From: Sphaerolaimus hirsutus
Lineage: Eukaryota > Nematoda > Chromadorea > Monhysterida > Sphaerolaimidae
Reading direction: 5' to 3'
Assembly: GCA_964036195.1 (NCBI GenBank)
Contig: OZ038450.1
Coordinates: 25,573,208 to 25,637,207, forward strand
Length of the DNA: 64,000 nt
Shown: in pieces, positions 13,051 to 25,220 of the stretch
Layout: the number at the start of each line of letters is the position of its first letter
How positions within the stretch are numbered: position 1 is the first letter of the stretch
Translations under genes and position numbers: made by a program
Notes under the pieces: generated by a model
Told to the model about the DNA's origin: nothing
What the model saw: only the letters and a program-made list of their open reading frames with translations
Databases searched by the model: none

Positions 13051-13786
13051 TCAGTCCAATAATTCACCACACCGCCTTCGACACCAAAATCTCAATAAAA
13101 TACCTTTTTCCCACCCTCACTTTTAAGCTATTCCTCCCACCCAAATACCTCACATTTTCATGCAATTTTCATACATGCGTGTATTTACAATGTAGCAGGC
13201 ACACGCTAACGATATCCAATGCATAACATAAAAGGCACACACAGATTGGCTATGTGAGACTGGTAAAAAGGGTCTGAAATTCCATATATGCCGCTCCGGT
13301 GCGTTTCGCAAAGCTAACATAAGCACCATTTAAGCCGTTGCAGTTGGACGGCGCCACCAGCTAATGGGTTGTTGAAGCTTGAATTTATATATTTTATGTA
13401 TTGGAGTTTTTATCTGGCTTGGCAGGAGATTCGCATTTGAGGGTTGGTTTGGTTGATTGATTCAGTTACTTTTTTGGTAAATTGAACTTTTTGTTGTCAA
13501 TTTTTTTGAAATTTTCTCGTGAGTTTTGATTGGTGATATGTTTGGTATTTACAGATATTTAGTAATCCAGTGGATAATTTTACTTTATCGAACTAAAATT
13601 ATCATATAACACTATATTCAGATGCGGAAATAATAATAGCTGAACTCCACTTTTTTCAGACCGCACATAAAAGCGATTCTGACAGCCTCAGTGGCAAATC
13701 CCAACCAAAAAACTGCAACTCACTATGCACAATCATTGTTCCCATTAAGAAAGTTAACCAAATATTTTTGGAAAAATTGAATTAAC

Positions 13787-16700
13787 ATGGAAACAGAGGG
13801 GAAAACAACCTACTGGCTGCGGATGCTAACTATTGGTGTATCAATGTGGGGAACTGTGAGTTTTTGATGATGTATATTTGGATAGATTTGAGGAGTTAAG
13901 AAAGATGTATTTACATCATTTTTAATGGTTATTTTGAATGCAAAAATTATGATAGTGTGAGAGAAAACTAAAAACTATGAAATCTATGCTTCACTGGTGC
14001 CAGTCACACACCCCAGAATTTACCGCCGATTTGTATGAACTAGTGATGTAAAAAGCGCCGAGACGTTGGCGCCAAGCGCCATGGCGCTTTTTCGACCCCC
14101 AGCGCCAGACGCCAAGCACTACAATGCTTTTTGCTCTGGCGCTAGCGCCAAGCGCCAAGGGTCAGGCATTTTGTTCCTGGCGCCACGAAAAAAGTGCCAA
14201 GCGCCAAAGGACCATAGCGCTTGACAATCACTGCCATCTATCTGAATTCATTCGTTTATATATCTTTTCACAATATTTAAGGTATTTGGCATTGCGCAAC
14301 TGCTTTGGTTGGGCATGACCTACTCCGACCTGAACGAAAGACGCAAGGGCTACGACAACATGCATTTCCCATATTTCGGTGCTGGGTTGGTTCTTGTGGG
14401 CAGTCCCGCACTGTGTAAAGTGTAAAATGTCAATAAAAATTGAATATTTTAAGACCGAACGTTGAATGGCATTTGATAAATTTGTATGGAATTTTACATG
14501 TGATTAGACACTTTACTTACACTCACAGGGTGTGGGGCTGCCACACCATGTTTTTTTTAAATTCGAATGTTCTGCATTTTTTCTGTCGAAAATTTGATCG
14601 TGCTGCTTCATAAAAATGACAAATCAATGCAGCATCGATCCGTATCGACAGGCGATGCCCGGATTGTATGAGAGATTCACTGAGACACCCGAGAGAAGGA
14701 GATTTATTGGTATGTGGAATGGGTTTTTCCACTGCTTGCATAACTTTTTTTATTTAAAAACGAGGTAAGAGACACTTTTTCAACCCGCCGACCCCCGTCA
14801 ACCAACAAAACTTGCTGCTTCATCTAATCTTGGATGGACCAATTGAATATATCCTAACAATCTTTTTAAATTTTTTTCAGCTCTGCAGGTGCTACACATA
14901 ATTCTCATGGTGCTCAGCGGTATCATTCTACTAGCTTCTATGCTGTTGTTTTTTGGCGCGGCAAAGGTTTGATTTTTTTCATATTGGCCCTACCTACTCT
15001 ACACACGTTTTTCAACCGAAATTAATACGTTTTTATTTTATTTTTTTGGGGGGGGGGTAAACTCATAAATAAGGTGGTGCCCGTCAATTACTGTTGACGA
15101 AGATTGAAAATCATTCATTCCGGTGAACTCAAATGCGTTAAAAGTTGATGTAAAGTGTTTTACAATGTTTTCAAAATTTCGGTAGAACACTAGTGGAAAC
15201 TAGGCACTATTGAGTAGTTGTTGCCATGTTTTCTTATGTTTCTAAAATTTCCTTATCCTAAATATTCCTTACGTGGGTTGGAGAAATTTTTTTTTGGCGA
15301 ATTTATAATGAAGAAAAATAAATATAACTACCTCATAGTTTTTGGCTCATTATTCAAATTGGATACGGTGGATTTCAGTTTGTAGTATATGAATGTTTAA
15401 AATGAAGTTTGGACTTTTAACGTTTGGCTCCGGAATTCAGTTCCTTTGAAATATTACGAACAAATGGCAACGAAAAATTATCATAGTAATTAAAAAAAAT
15501 GAAAAACGCAGCGATTCAAAAACTGCGTCTGGCCGTGGCCACCCTGCGCCGCGCTGCTTTCATTGGTGGCGGTCATTTACGGAATTGTCTGGTTTTCAGG
15601 GGTTAGTAAATATTTATATATATACCAGGGGGTCTCCAGGATTTTGACTCTTTCGGAGGATGGATAGATAGCAAATCCTCCGGGAAAATAGATAGCTGAC
15701 AATTTTCTGGGGGTCTTTTTCGAGGTAAAGGAGGCAGAAAGGGGTGAATCGCTATAAATAGCAAAAAATAGGTTAATAGGTTAAAAGGTAAAAAAAAGCC
15801 AAAATAGGTCACTAAACCGCTGGGCCCAGCTTGTTATTTTTTCCAGGCATTACTAAGTTACAATTGAAGATGCCGCTTAGCTACCTATCCGTCTATATTG
15901 AGGTAAAAACTTCTAATAATTTTACCGACATCTGCTGCTCAAATTTATCCTAGATACGCCCCTCCCTGAACCCACACAAAAGATGTTTCACACTAGACAC
16001 AGATAAAATTTTTTTTACAAACAAAACGTGTAATGGTAACTTCGATGTGAATTATTTTTATGAGAAGTGCCATATTTATATAGTTTAAATAGTTTCACTA
16101 TTAAAAGATTTGCTTATTTGGTCGGCTGGCACTTAACCCGTGTCCGCTGAATGAGCTAATTTTACGTTCAAAATTTTATTTTAGCTAAGCTAAGCTATCT
16201 ATTTATATGGATGCAAAATGTTTCAATTATTTTACCGACATCTGCTGCTCCTTATCCCAAATGAGCTCCTTTCTGAACCCACACAAAACATGTTTCACAC
16301 TAGGTACACATATAAAAAATCGTCCATGGCCCTCGGAATTCCTAATTGGTCACTCTTTAAATTAACCTATTTAACGGGTCATTTAAAGGTTGACTCCTTT
16401 GCGTCAGCAGGCACTTAACCCGTGTCTGATGAATAAAAAGTTGTTGAAAATAGAACGTCGCTTTTCTATTAGGAGAAATACAGTAGCTGGCCGATTTGGG
16501 GGTTACGACCCGTGGCCCCAGTTATTTACCTTTTCTAGGTCCTATTTACTTACAAATGATGTGGACATTTAGTTCTCTATTTATATCGAGGAAAAAGTTC
16601 CAATCATTTTACCAACATCTGCTCCTCAAATTTAATCTAAGCCCGTTTCTGAACCCACATAAAAGATGTTTCACACTACATATCGGTACAAAAAACGTCC

Positions 16701-18415
16701 ATTATCCTCGATATTTACTTAAATTTCCACTAAGTATTTAGTGACTGGAACATCTTTAAATAGTATCCCTATTTAAAGGTTCAATCTTTGGCCGGCCGGC
16801 ACTTAATTCGTGTCTGCTGAAACAGCAAATTTCGTGTTTCCGTGATGGAAATTTCCGTGAAAAATTAGCAGATGTTAGAGACTTGCTTTTTGATAATCAT
16901 AATTGCATCCACTAATTTTCCCGCAGTACCCGTACGGAGTGTGGCTGAAACTGGCTTACTTCGAATTTCTCACCGCAGTACCTGTTAACGTAAGTTAACT
17001 TTCAAAAAGTGTCTTTTTCGAAAACTTTTTACAAAAAAAAAACATTTCAAAATATCAACATATCGCAGGCTATCTGCATAATTATCGTATGCATGTATTT
17101 CGTTAAATTGAAAACAAGTTTGCAGCCAATGAGAGTTCCAGACCAAGAAGGTGTGGAAATTGGTGAAAAGATGTATTCACATTCACCGTACACTTATCAC
17201 CCACAGCAACTTATGCCACAGGTATTATACATACTTTTGCCATTTTGTGTTTTCAGAGGGCCGGTCCGCACCGTGTAAAATGTCAAACGAATGGTAAAAA
17301 AAGTAAGGGAACATTTGAAATTTTACAAGGGAGTATACATGACACTTTGCAGGACATTTTACAGGGTCTGGGAGTGGCACCAGAGGATGCACCCTGTAAA
17401 ATGCCATTTAAAAATATTGTATCATGTAAAATGTCAAATTAGGTAAGTGTAAAATTCCTAATACAAGTAAAATAAAATATTACTGGGCATTTGTAATGTT
17501 ACACATTGCATGACATTTGACATTTAACAGGGTGCGGCATGGCATCCAGGAACTAAGCTTGATCATTCAGAGAAAAAGAAAAACTGCGGGAAAAAAATAA
17601 AATAAAATATTTTAAGAATAATTTCGGGAAGCATGTCTGGAAACACGGTGAACAACGTGACAGTGGATCATGAAACTAAATAGCTTTTGGACAAAATAAA
17701 GCAGCGGAAAAACATCTTTACAGCAAATTATACATTTTTACAGCCTAACAATTCTTCACAACTTCCAACTTCTCTTGTCACTTGACAACGTGCCAAATGA
17801 CGATGCATGACAAATGAAATCCCTCAAAATCCACCTTTCAGAGTGCTTTCAGCGAGGACTATCCACAAGTTGACTCTTATTACGGCAAGGAGTACAGTAA
17901 AACCTTTCAACACCAATACACGCATCCAGAGCAGTTTGTACCGTACAATGGTCAGATGGTGGCAGCACACGCTATGGTAAGTTACACTTTTTAAAGCGCT
18001 TTTTCTTTAAAATCCGATTTTTCAAAAATCGCAGCACCCGCACCGATTAAAAAAAATCGCTGGTGAATAATTCTGGTACTCATGCACTAGGTGCAAAGTA
18101 CGCAGTCGAAGATACTGCTGGAGGCTTTCCAGAAAATACAAAAACTTTGCAAATGCATAAAAAGCCACAGCGGGCAAAAACGACAGTAAAAGCGCGACAA
18201 AAATATCGAATAAAAACGAATATAGGCCACACAAAAGACAGCATACAAAACACCCCCCACAGACCGCACCGAGACCAGCCCCCCAAATGCAAATGCAAGC
18301 CCACCAACCAATGAGCGTTGCCCCCCGCCCAAGCCAACTGGCTTTGTCGCCGCTCACCAGTGCTAATCACTCCCTCCAGCCCTACTATCCGGAGGGCGGG
18401 TTGAGTGTAGTCTAG
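13787..18415 (+). CDS. Four-transmembrane protein with Tyr/Pro/Gln-rich tail, 9 exons
   Basis: Exons: 13787-13855, 14282-14402, 14881-14966, 15512-15601, 15858-15902, 16927-16989, 17069-17221, 17842-17976, 18263-18415. All reading phases match across the junctions, giving 304 residues from ATG to TAG. Hydrophobic segments lie at about residues 13-35, 67-89, 104-121 and 152-171, consistent with four helices and both ends in the cytosol. The tail (about 172-304) is hydrophilic, with many Tyr, Gln, His and Pro and a late PYYPEGG motif that could bind WW or SH3 domains. The topology resembles MARVEL or LAPTM-type small membrane proteins, but I cannot assign a family. Exon 5 (15 codons, phase 0 at both ends) lies inside a triplicated sequence and is the least certain. 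The exon 2 donor falls at the first bases of an introner-like repeat. The gene is convergent with UTP20. Confidence 0.8.
14041..14225. mobile_element. TAGTGATGTAAAA/GCGCC element in intron 1 of the four-helix gene
   Basis: It begins T(AGTGATGTAAAAAGCGCC) and carries GGCGCCAAGCGCCATGGCGC palindromes and GCGCTAGCGCCAAGCGCC. The right terminus is not intact. Same family as 30558-31235. Confidence 0.55.
14403..14545 (+). mobile_element. Introner-family relative that provides the intron 2 donor
   Basis: The exon 2 coding sequence stops exactly where GTCCCGCACTGTGTAAAGTG begins. This resembles the introner start GTGCCACTCCCAGACCCTGT. About 140 bases later comes the inverse end (CACAGGGTGTGGGGCTGCC). 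The intron continues to a TTTTTTTCAG acceptor at 14880, so this copy now supplies only the donor. Confidence 0.5.
15858..16720 (+). repeat. Three copies of a unit that contains exon 5 of the four-helix gene
   Basis: Copies begin near 15860, 16190 and 16565. Each has a segment like CTATCTATTTATAT..GAGG, then TTTTACCGACATCTGCTGCT, then TGAACCCACACAAAA..ATGTTTCACACTA. A partial inverted copy lies near 60800-60900. Only the first copy keeps an open 15-codon segment flanked by AAG and GTAAAA splice-like signals. Confidence 0.6.
17250..17545 (+). mobile_element. Two tandem introner-family relatives in intron 7 of the four-helix gene
   Basis: The first runs from about GGTCCGCACCGTGTAAAATG (17263) to CAGGGTCTGGGAGTGGCACC (17360-17380). 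The second runs from GCACCCTGTAAAATGCC (about 17388) to ATTTAACAGGGTGCGGCATG (about 17520-17540). Both carry the family's TTTGCATGACATTTGACATT motif. They lie wholly within the intron. Confidence 0.55.
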
Positions 18416-18593
18416 TGTGATTGGGGTTGGGGGGGGGGTTAAGGGGGTTTGGGGGGTTTGGAGGCGGAGTCAGAGAGGAGGCCTGTGAATGTAAGGCGAA
18501 TTGGTTGAGTGATGTGAAAATGTTGAACGATTGGTAAACAATTTTTTGAGGTTGATGAAGCGTGAATCTCATTGAAACTCATCAAATATTCAT

Positions 18594-18831
18594 GTACCGT
18601 ATTTCCTCGAAATACCCCCCTCAAAATGGGCACTATGAATTTGTGGTCCGGGAAATGCATAACAGATGTTCAAAACACTTATTGTGTTACGTTAGAGCAT
18701 CGTTTATGCCATGTAAATCTTTATATAAGGCTGTAAAAACTTGGTGGTTATGGTTGCATTTTTCACGTATTTCTCTCAAAATTTTCACTCTGAAAAAATA
18801 AACCCCGGGGGTAATTCGAGGAAATACGGTA
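18594..18831. mobile_element. TA-flanked CCGTATTTCCTCGAA element
   Basis: Complete short copy: left TACCGTATTTCCTCGAAATA, right TTCGAGGAAATACGGTA. The core shares the AATGGGCACTATGAA and TTACGTTAGAGCATCGTTTA motifs with the partial copy at 60326-60585. Confidence 0.7.
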
Positions 18832-18954
18832 CTATCTTTATTATGTATTTTGTCTGTATTTTCGGTTGTTTTTCATGTACATATTTACAAAATAATCTTA
18901 TGCATTCGTTGTAGTTTCCTATTGCACAGCCTACACGACAATCTATTTACTTAT

Positions 18955-19397
18955 ACCGTATATCCTCGAATAAGTCCCCCGGGGAGTTATTTTTTCGTCA
19001 GAGTTTTTGAGGGGGGAGTTATTCAAGGGTGGGGAGTTATTCAAGGGGGGGGGAGTTATTTTTTCCTCAGAAAACTTGACTTAATTCATTGTATGAATAC
19101 ATTCTGTTCACTCATGTAATCCAGGTATTTAACAGTTCAACAACAACAAAACAGTGTGTATACACTGCGTACACGTTATGTATATGCCGTCGCTGCTATA
19201 CGTAAACATTTTTTGTATTTTCATCGATCATTTTTGTAAATTTGGTAGGATATTCTTCACCCAGAGGGGGGAGTTATTCAAGAGGGGGGAGTTATTCGAG
19301 GGGGGAGTTATTTTTTCGCCAGACTTTTTGAGGGGGGAGTTATTCAAGGGGGAGGAGTTATTCGAGGGGGGGGGGTCTTATTCGAGGATATACGGTA
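18955..19397. mobile_element. TA-flanked CCGTATATCCTCGAATAAG element
   Basis: Left end TACCGTATATCCTCGAATAAG and right end the inverse TCTTATTCGAGGATATACGGTA. The flanks inside the ends are GGGGGGAGTTATTC repeats. Sister of 10792-11237. Confidence 0.75.
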
Positions 19398-19641
19398 TCT
19401 CATCTGAATAAATTTTCGTCTTTTCTCTTAATTCGCACTACGTAAATTGCACTCAACATCGAATACTTTTGAGCATCATTTATCATGTGGTTTTATTCAT
19501 GGATCTATGGTAACGTTCCCTGCAACCCCTGCGGTCCGGTCAGTTTATAAAAATAAACACAAATTTTGTTACACAGAACGTTATGCAGGCTCGCATAAGT
19601 AGACATTTAAAAACAATTATACACAAAAAAGCATGGAACGA

Positions 19642-19647
19642 TTTATT
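19642..19647 (-). promoter_or_regulatory. Candidate UTP20 polyadenylation signal
   Basis: AATAAA on the minus strand, about 225 nt beyond the UTP20 stop codon. It is the first such hexamer I noticed downstream. Support is position only. Confidence 0.35.
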
Positions 19648-19871
19648 TTCATAAATAGTTTAAAATTTATAAAATTTATCAACGCACATAGACACAACAG
19701 AAAGTTTTTTTTGTAATGAACAAATCTGCTCTGACATAACTCAGCACACAATGTAGCAAAAAAGCGATTCAACTCAACTAACAAAAACAATATGGATAAC
19801 GGAACTGAAAACAATTTGGCAACAAAAAAGTCAACAAAAAATCTGAAATATCATAAACTCGCTGTACATTT

Positions 19872-22800
19872 TCACTGATAATCGTTTATGGCAACTTCCG
19901 GGATCTGCCCGCTAATCTTTATTCTTTTATAGGGCTTCGCTTCCTCAATTTTTCTCCTTTTCGCTACTCGTTTCTTTTTCTGCCGCCAAACTCTCGACTT
20001 TGCAGCCATTTCAGGATCGGCTACCAGCTGCAATAAAATTGAATTGAATTTGAATAAAAATGGAAAACAATAAAATTTATCGAAGGATACGCCAGCCCCG
20101 TTTCAATCTCTCCATTTTCGAAATTCATACAAATATTTGCTTCGCGGAAAATGCTGTCAAATTGTGATATTTATAACATGGTAGATTTGTGAATCCGACC
20201 GCAATCCGATACCAGCATATTTTAGGACCCGAAACCCGATACCCGACAAGAATACCCAAACACGCACTCAACATCTCAGCATTAATATCCCCAATAGAAT
20301 TTTTGAAGACATTTCAAAAAGAATGTAATCCTGCAACTGAACAAAAACAAACTTTCAGCTTCCGTTCCTCCCTGTACCTATGTCTCTTCTCAGCCGCATC
20401 CCTCTGGCAGCGTGCCAAGAGATTGGCGAACGACTCGTGGCCCAGGGTGGACTTAAGCAAGGTGCACGTGTCGTCGGCCAATTTGTGCAGGGTTGCCAAT
20501 GCACTCTGCTCGTCGTCCAGTGGAGGCGTGGCGTCCTTTTCAATGTCGTTTGATGCTGATTGGCTGCAAGTTGGCTGTTGGCGCAGCGCCAAATCTGCGG
20601 GCATGATGAAACCGCAAGCATAACAATCATAAAACTCGAAAAAATAATTCACAACCAGAATTTGCAACCGCAATCACTACGACTTCGGCAACATCCTCTC
20701 CTTACCACAACGAATGCAAAAAATGCAAAAAGTTAAACGTAAATCGAACCTGCATCGTTTCCGAGTTCGCGGAAAATATGCGGAAACACGGAGTGCAGCG
20801 CCGACTCGAACAGAGGACCTTTTCCCTTGGAGCACAGGGTCATGGCGGCCAGCCACTTGAATGCTGCAGATCTCTGCAAGTGGGAATGGAAATGAAATTG
20901 TCAATTTGGAATTTGATTGAATTTGAAAAGAAATTTGAGCTATCCATCGTCGCAATTATTTCGAATTAATAGTCTGCATTATGGTTCAAACGGGACCGCG
21001 GTCCCGGTACATGGTTCGGCAAAAAGTCGGGACTGGGGCGGTCCCGGTCCTGGTCCCGACACCCCAGTCCCGGTCCCAGTCCTGACAATCAAAAAAGCCA
21101 GTCCCGGTCCCGGTCCCGGTTCCGACCACCCAGTCCCGGTCGACGGTGCACTATTCCGCACATCGGCCTATTCCGCATTTTGGCTCATCCCGCACATTTA
21201 CCTGCCCATTCCGCATTTTGGCCTATCCCGCATCTTGCCGGTGTAATGTGCTATCTCGCACATTACACCGGCAAGATGCGGGATAGGCCAAAATGCGGAA
21301 TGGGCAGGTAAATGTGCGGGATGAGCCAAAATGCGGAATAGGCCGATGTGCGGAATAGGCATGCGCCGTCCCGGTCCCGGTCCCGGAATTTTAGAGCGGT
21401 CCCGACAAGGGATGGAAAAAACGTAATTTTCAACGACCTTTTCAAAAAATTTGCCAGAAATGACACTTTTCTAAAGATTATGTAGGCACATATAAAAAAT
21501 TTTTGCGCATGCGCGCCAATACCCGCCCAATGATTACTATGTATTTGTCTGTAATGTAACAGAAGCGTTAGAAAGGTCCCCAACATGATTCTAGTATGAA
21601 ATATAGGTATATAAAGATACCTAGATAGTAGGCGTTGGCGCCTATAAATGGCGCCAGCGCCATGGCTCTGTTTCTTAACTATAGGGCCAAAATTTAGGGG
21701 GGGCGTCGCCCCCTCCCCCGTTCGCTGGGCTCCGTATACAATCGAGTGAAGATGGCAATGAAATAGTGCTTGAATAATGTTATAAGAGAAGGCTAATACA
21801 TTGAGCATGGTTCTTCACACTATGGATGTGTGTGGAACAACATTGGCTTGATATTACATACCAATCAGGTTCAAACAAGACCGCGGTGCCGGTACATGGT
21901 TCGGCAAATCCCAGTCCCGGTCCCGACCCCCAGTCCCAGTCCCGGTCCCGGTCCCGACAATTGAAAAAAGCCAGTCCCGGTCCCGGACCCGGTCCCGACC
22001 CCCCAGTCCCGGTCCCGGTCCCGACATTAGAAAATTTCTGATCCCGGTCCCGGTCCGAAAAACTGGTCCCGTAACCCTAGTCTGCATATAGCAACATCGT
22101 AGAAAATACTGTTGAAAATTTCGCATAAATGACAGTTTATATAGTAAATACGTAGTGAGGTGCAATAGTTAAACTTCGTGAGACTTTGAAACAGCTTCAG
22201 CTTGCGGGTGGTTCAAAATCTGCAGAACCCCAAAATCCGGGGTAAGTATTCAAAAAATGACGTAAAATTACCTTAGCCGTAGTTTTCGGGCTGTACGCAA
22301 TTTCCCATTTGCAAATCTTACTAAATTCTTCCGCAACATCATCCAAACTGTCCAAGGATCTGCTAGAATGAATTATATTCTTCACCAGCTGCAAAAAGTG
22401 TTCAAAATGTATTGACGATCAAAACAATTGAATTGCTGTTTCTACAAAAAACACTTAAAAACCCTCACCTGATCAGCCAAAAGTTCATCCAAGTTATTAA
22501 TCCTCAAAGCGGCCAAACACGCGGCACGAACTTTCTCATGGGGCCAAAACTGCGCGTCGGCGATGTTCAGCAGCTGGCCGACCATCCTGACGGCGGCGAG
22601 CAACAGCCGGGCGTCGGGCGGCGCGCCGCACTTGTCGCTGGGGTGCTCTGGTTCGATTTCATCGTCGGGTTGTGACTGGTTTTCGTCGGGCGCAGCGCTT
22701 TGAACGCAGTTTAGTGTCCAGGCTGTGAGAATTAATTAAGTAAGTGAAGTTTATTGACCCGACTGGTTTTGTCGGGCAACCCGATTCATGTTATTTCATA

Positions 22801-25220
22801 ATCAGTAACTAGCTGTCAAATCCTATGCGCCTACACTTGGCAGTCATTCATGACACGCGAGTAAAAAGGCAATGGACTGGTGTAGTATTTGATTGAATTA
22901 CTACAATATTTTATTGTAGTAATTCAATCAAATACTACACTGGGCAAAAACCCTGTGATAGTTGATAAGAATCGCACTGGCCCAAAAAAAATTATCAATC
23001 TTTATGGCAACAACTTCGACCCTTCGACAGTGAAGAGAACCTTCTAAAGTGGCATGTAAAGCGAGGAATTTTCAAACAAATTGACCAAGATGCAACATAA
23101 GTTATATGCCCTGTAAACGTCCCTATACTCATTTTACTCTTTTTTTATACATTTTACACGAAACTTGACAAAAATGTCGACATTTTACACCTTACATGAC
23201 CTTTTTACAGGGAGTCTGATCTCCGAACAAACCAACCAGCGAGTTTACGCAGCGGCCCCAAGGGACCCTTTTTAGCTCCATTTGCCTCCAACTGCCTACA
23301 ACTGTTCACACCCCTCAGAATTTTGGTAGCGCACTGCACTATACCCGCTTTCAACTGGCCACCTCGCTTGGCGTCGTTCAGCAACGAGTCCATGTAATTC
23401 AGGGCGGTGCGCAAGTCGTCCGGGCGTAGGGAGGACAGTTTTTCTGAGGGCGACTCGGCGAACAGAGGGATCAGGTGTGATGCGACAGTGGGCAGGGCGT
23501 CCTAAGTGTCGGGTGATTGATGGAATGAAATAGGTATTTCAATGGGTGAGATGCAAGCACTGGACGTGTCAGTGTGTTTGAAAACGCAAAAAGCAACAAA
23601 TTGACAGAAACGAACTAAAATTTGAAGGAAATGACGCTTCGATGTCGATAGTCGATGTCAAAAATGTACGGTATCCGATTGTCGATTTGAGATATCGACT
23701 TTTCGATGTCGATATTTGATATACTTTTACCATTTGGTCAAATACCCGCAACTACTCAAATACTCCCAATAAATAATTCCCCAAAATTTTATCACCTCAA
23801 CCCCAAGAACAAACCCCTTCAGCCTGCAGCCAATTTATTGTCACATTCCACAAATTTCTCCTGCCTTCATTCTCAGGAATTCTCTTCACGAAATTGGACA
23901 GAGTAACGCGACAAATACGTTTCGCGTTATCATTCGGCTCATTATGGTAGCACTGTGCCAGCTGAATAAAAGTCATCAAAGCGTAGGGCTGCGTGGAAGC
24001 CTGGAAATAAATGCAAATATTAAGTACGCTGATTGAAGGTGAGAATAGGGTTGAAAAAAACGTTTTTTTTTAAAAGCTCCCAGATATGACCTTGTGTCAA
24101 CATATATAGGTATATCAGACAGTGGCAATACTCTGTGATGTTATATATGACCATATAATGTCTGTGGAGCCATGGGATAGCATTATAAGTGGTGATTTGT
24201 GTCAAAAATATCCATTTTTCGTCGACATATCGTTCGTATATCGCCTTATAGTCGAATGTTCGTGACTTCAGGTAAAGTTTGGCACGGAATAGTGATCAAA
24301 AAAGGTTATAAAACGAGGTTGTTACTTTGGGAGTGAAGTTACACACTGTGGAGGTACATGGAAGCACATTACCTCAATATTATATACTACAGCAACATAT
24401 GACGGCTTATTAACCCATGGTAACACAGAAATGGATACTTTGATACTAAAAATGCCACAAAACCAATTAAAACAACCACCAATGTCAATTTGTGTGTGAA
24501 ATTGCGCGCTTGCGCGCAAAATTTTTGCAAAATGCCTAGTGCTTAGTACTAAAAACTTCGGTCGATGTTTTTTTTATAAAATTTTTTTTTCGGACGTCAC
24601 GTTTTTTTTAATAAAAAACGTTTAAAAAAAACATCGGCCAACCCTAGGTGAGAATATAAATAATGGATGAAAATTTTGCATTTTGCTGAGAAAAGTTACA
24701 AAAAAGTTACTAATTTACTATATTTCTACCTGAAAAACGGCATATCCCTGCTAGTTGGGATTATTTAAATCTGTACATTGACATGATGGACAAACAACGT
24801 CAAATAAAACGACACAATTCAGAAAAATCTGCCGAATGAACCTTAATGCTAAGCACTTCAAAGTTTCCGTATATGTACTGTCATTTTAACCACATGAGGT
24901 ATAAATATAAATAATGAACACAAGTGACATTTCGCCACAGAAAAAATACACACCAACTTTCACTCACAAATTTCACCCAACCAAAAACAACCCTGCCACC
25001 CACACAAACCATTGGCAGCTTGCCAAAAAGTCCATCAATAGCGTGCAAAGCGGCGACTCTCCCATCGGCCAGCTCGTAGCCCAACTGGGTGCCGTAGAAC
25101 GTGATGGCGTCCTTGGCAAGACCGTGGCCGCCCTGCAACTGCGCGTAGTTGCGCACGTATTTCAAAACGCAGCGCAGACACAGGCGGCGCGCCGCAGCGT
25201 CGCTCGCTGTTATGGAACGC
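19872..25220 (-). CDS. UTP20: UTP20 exons 42-49 (C-terminus)
   Basis: Exon 42 has RRLCLRCVLKYVRNYAQL and FYGTQLGYELADGRVAAL. Exon 43 has ALMTFIQLAQCYHNEPNDNA. Exon 45 has DAQFWPHEKVRAACLAAL after an acidic linker. Exon 46 has CKWEIAYSPKTTAK (family: LEAAYSPRNPLKRT). Exon 47 has AAFKWLAAMTLC. Exon 48 ends in a basic coiled stretch, EKRHRYREERKLK. Exon 49 is the Lys/Arg-rich tail, closing VAINDYQ-stop at 19872. Human UTP20 has about 15 more residues between exons 43 and 44, so a small exon or a real deletion may sit at 23502-23814. Confidence 0.93.

Larger units (their letters stand above)
1..13786. other. Gene-free, repeat-filled stretch
   Basis: No reading frame here has both a recognisable protein and plausible splice sites. 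The many short open frames are interrupted, lie in simple or inverted repeats, or mirror each other on both strands. The stretch holds decayed elements described separately (at 1, 456, 1377, 1920, 2826, 5903, 6834, 10792, 12098 and 12389), AT-rich spacer, and single-ended remnants such as a mariner-like terminus near 5177 (TACAGGGTGCGGC). Frames at about 3503-3778 (+) and 5453-5671 (+) have protein-like composition, but I recognise neither. Confidence 0.6.
18416..19871. other. Convergent intergenic region with two TA-flanked elements
   Basis: The 3' ends of the four-helix gene (+) and UTP20 (-) face each other here. Apart from the elements at 18594-18831 and 18955-19397 and the candidate UTP20 polyadenylation signal, I see no feature. 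Confidence 0.6.

Noticed and set aside
18063-18357. Overlapping open frames of 80-110 codons on both strands
   Set aside because: They are shadows of the last exon of the four-helix gene and its intron, with unlikely composition.
20189-20969. Plus-strand frames of up to 144 codons
   Set aside because: They lie opposite UTP20 exons 47 and 48, whose conserved protein is on the minus strand.
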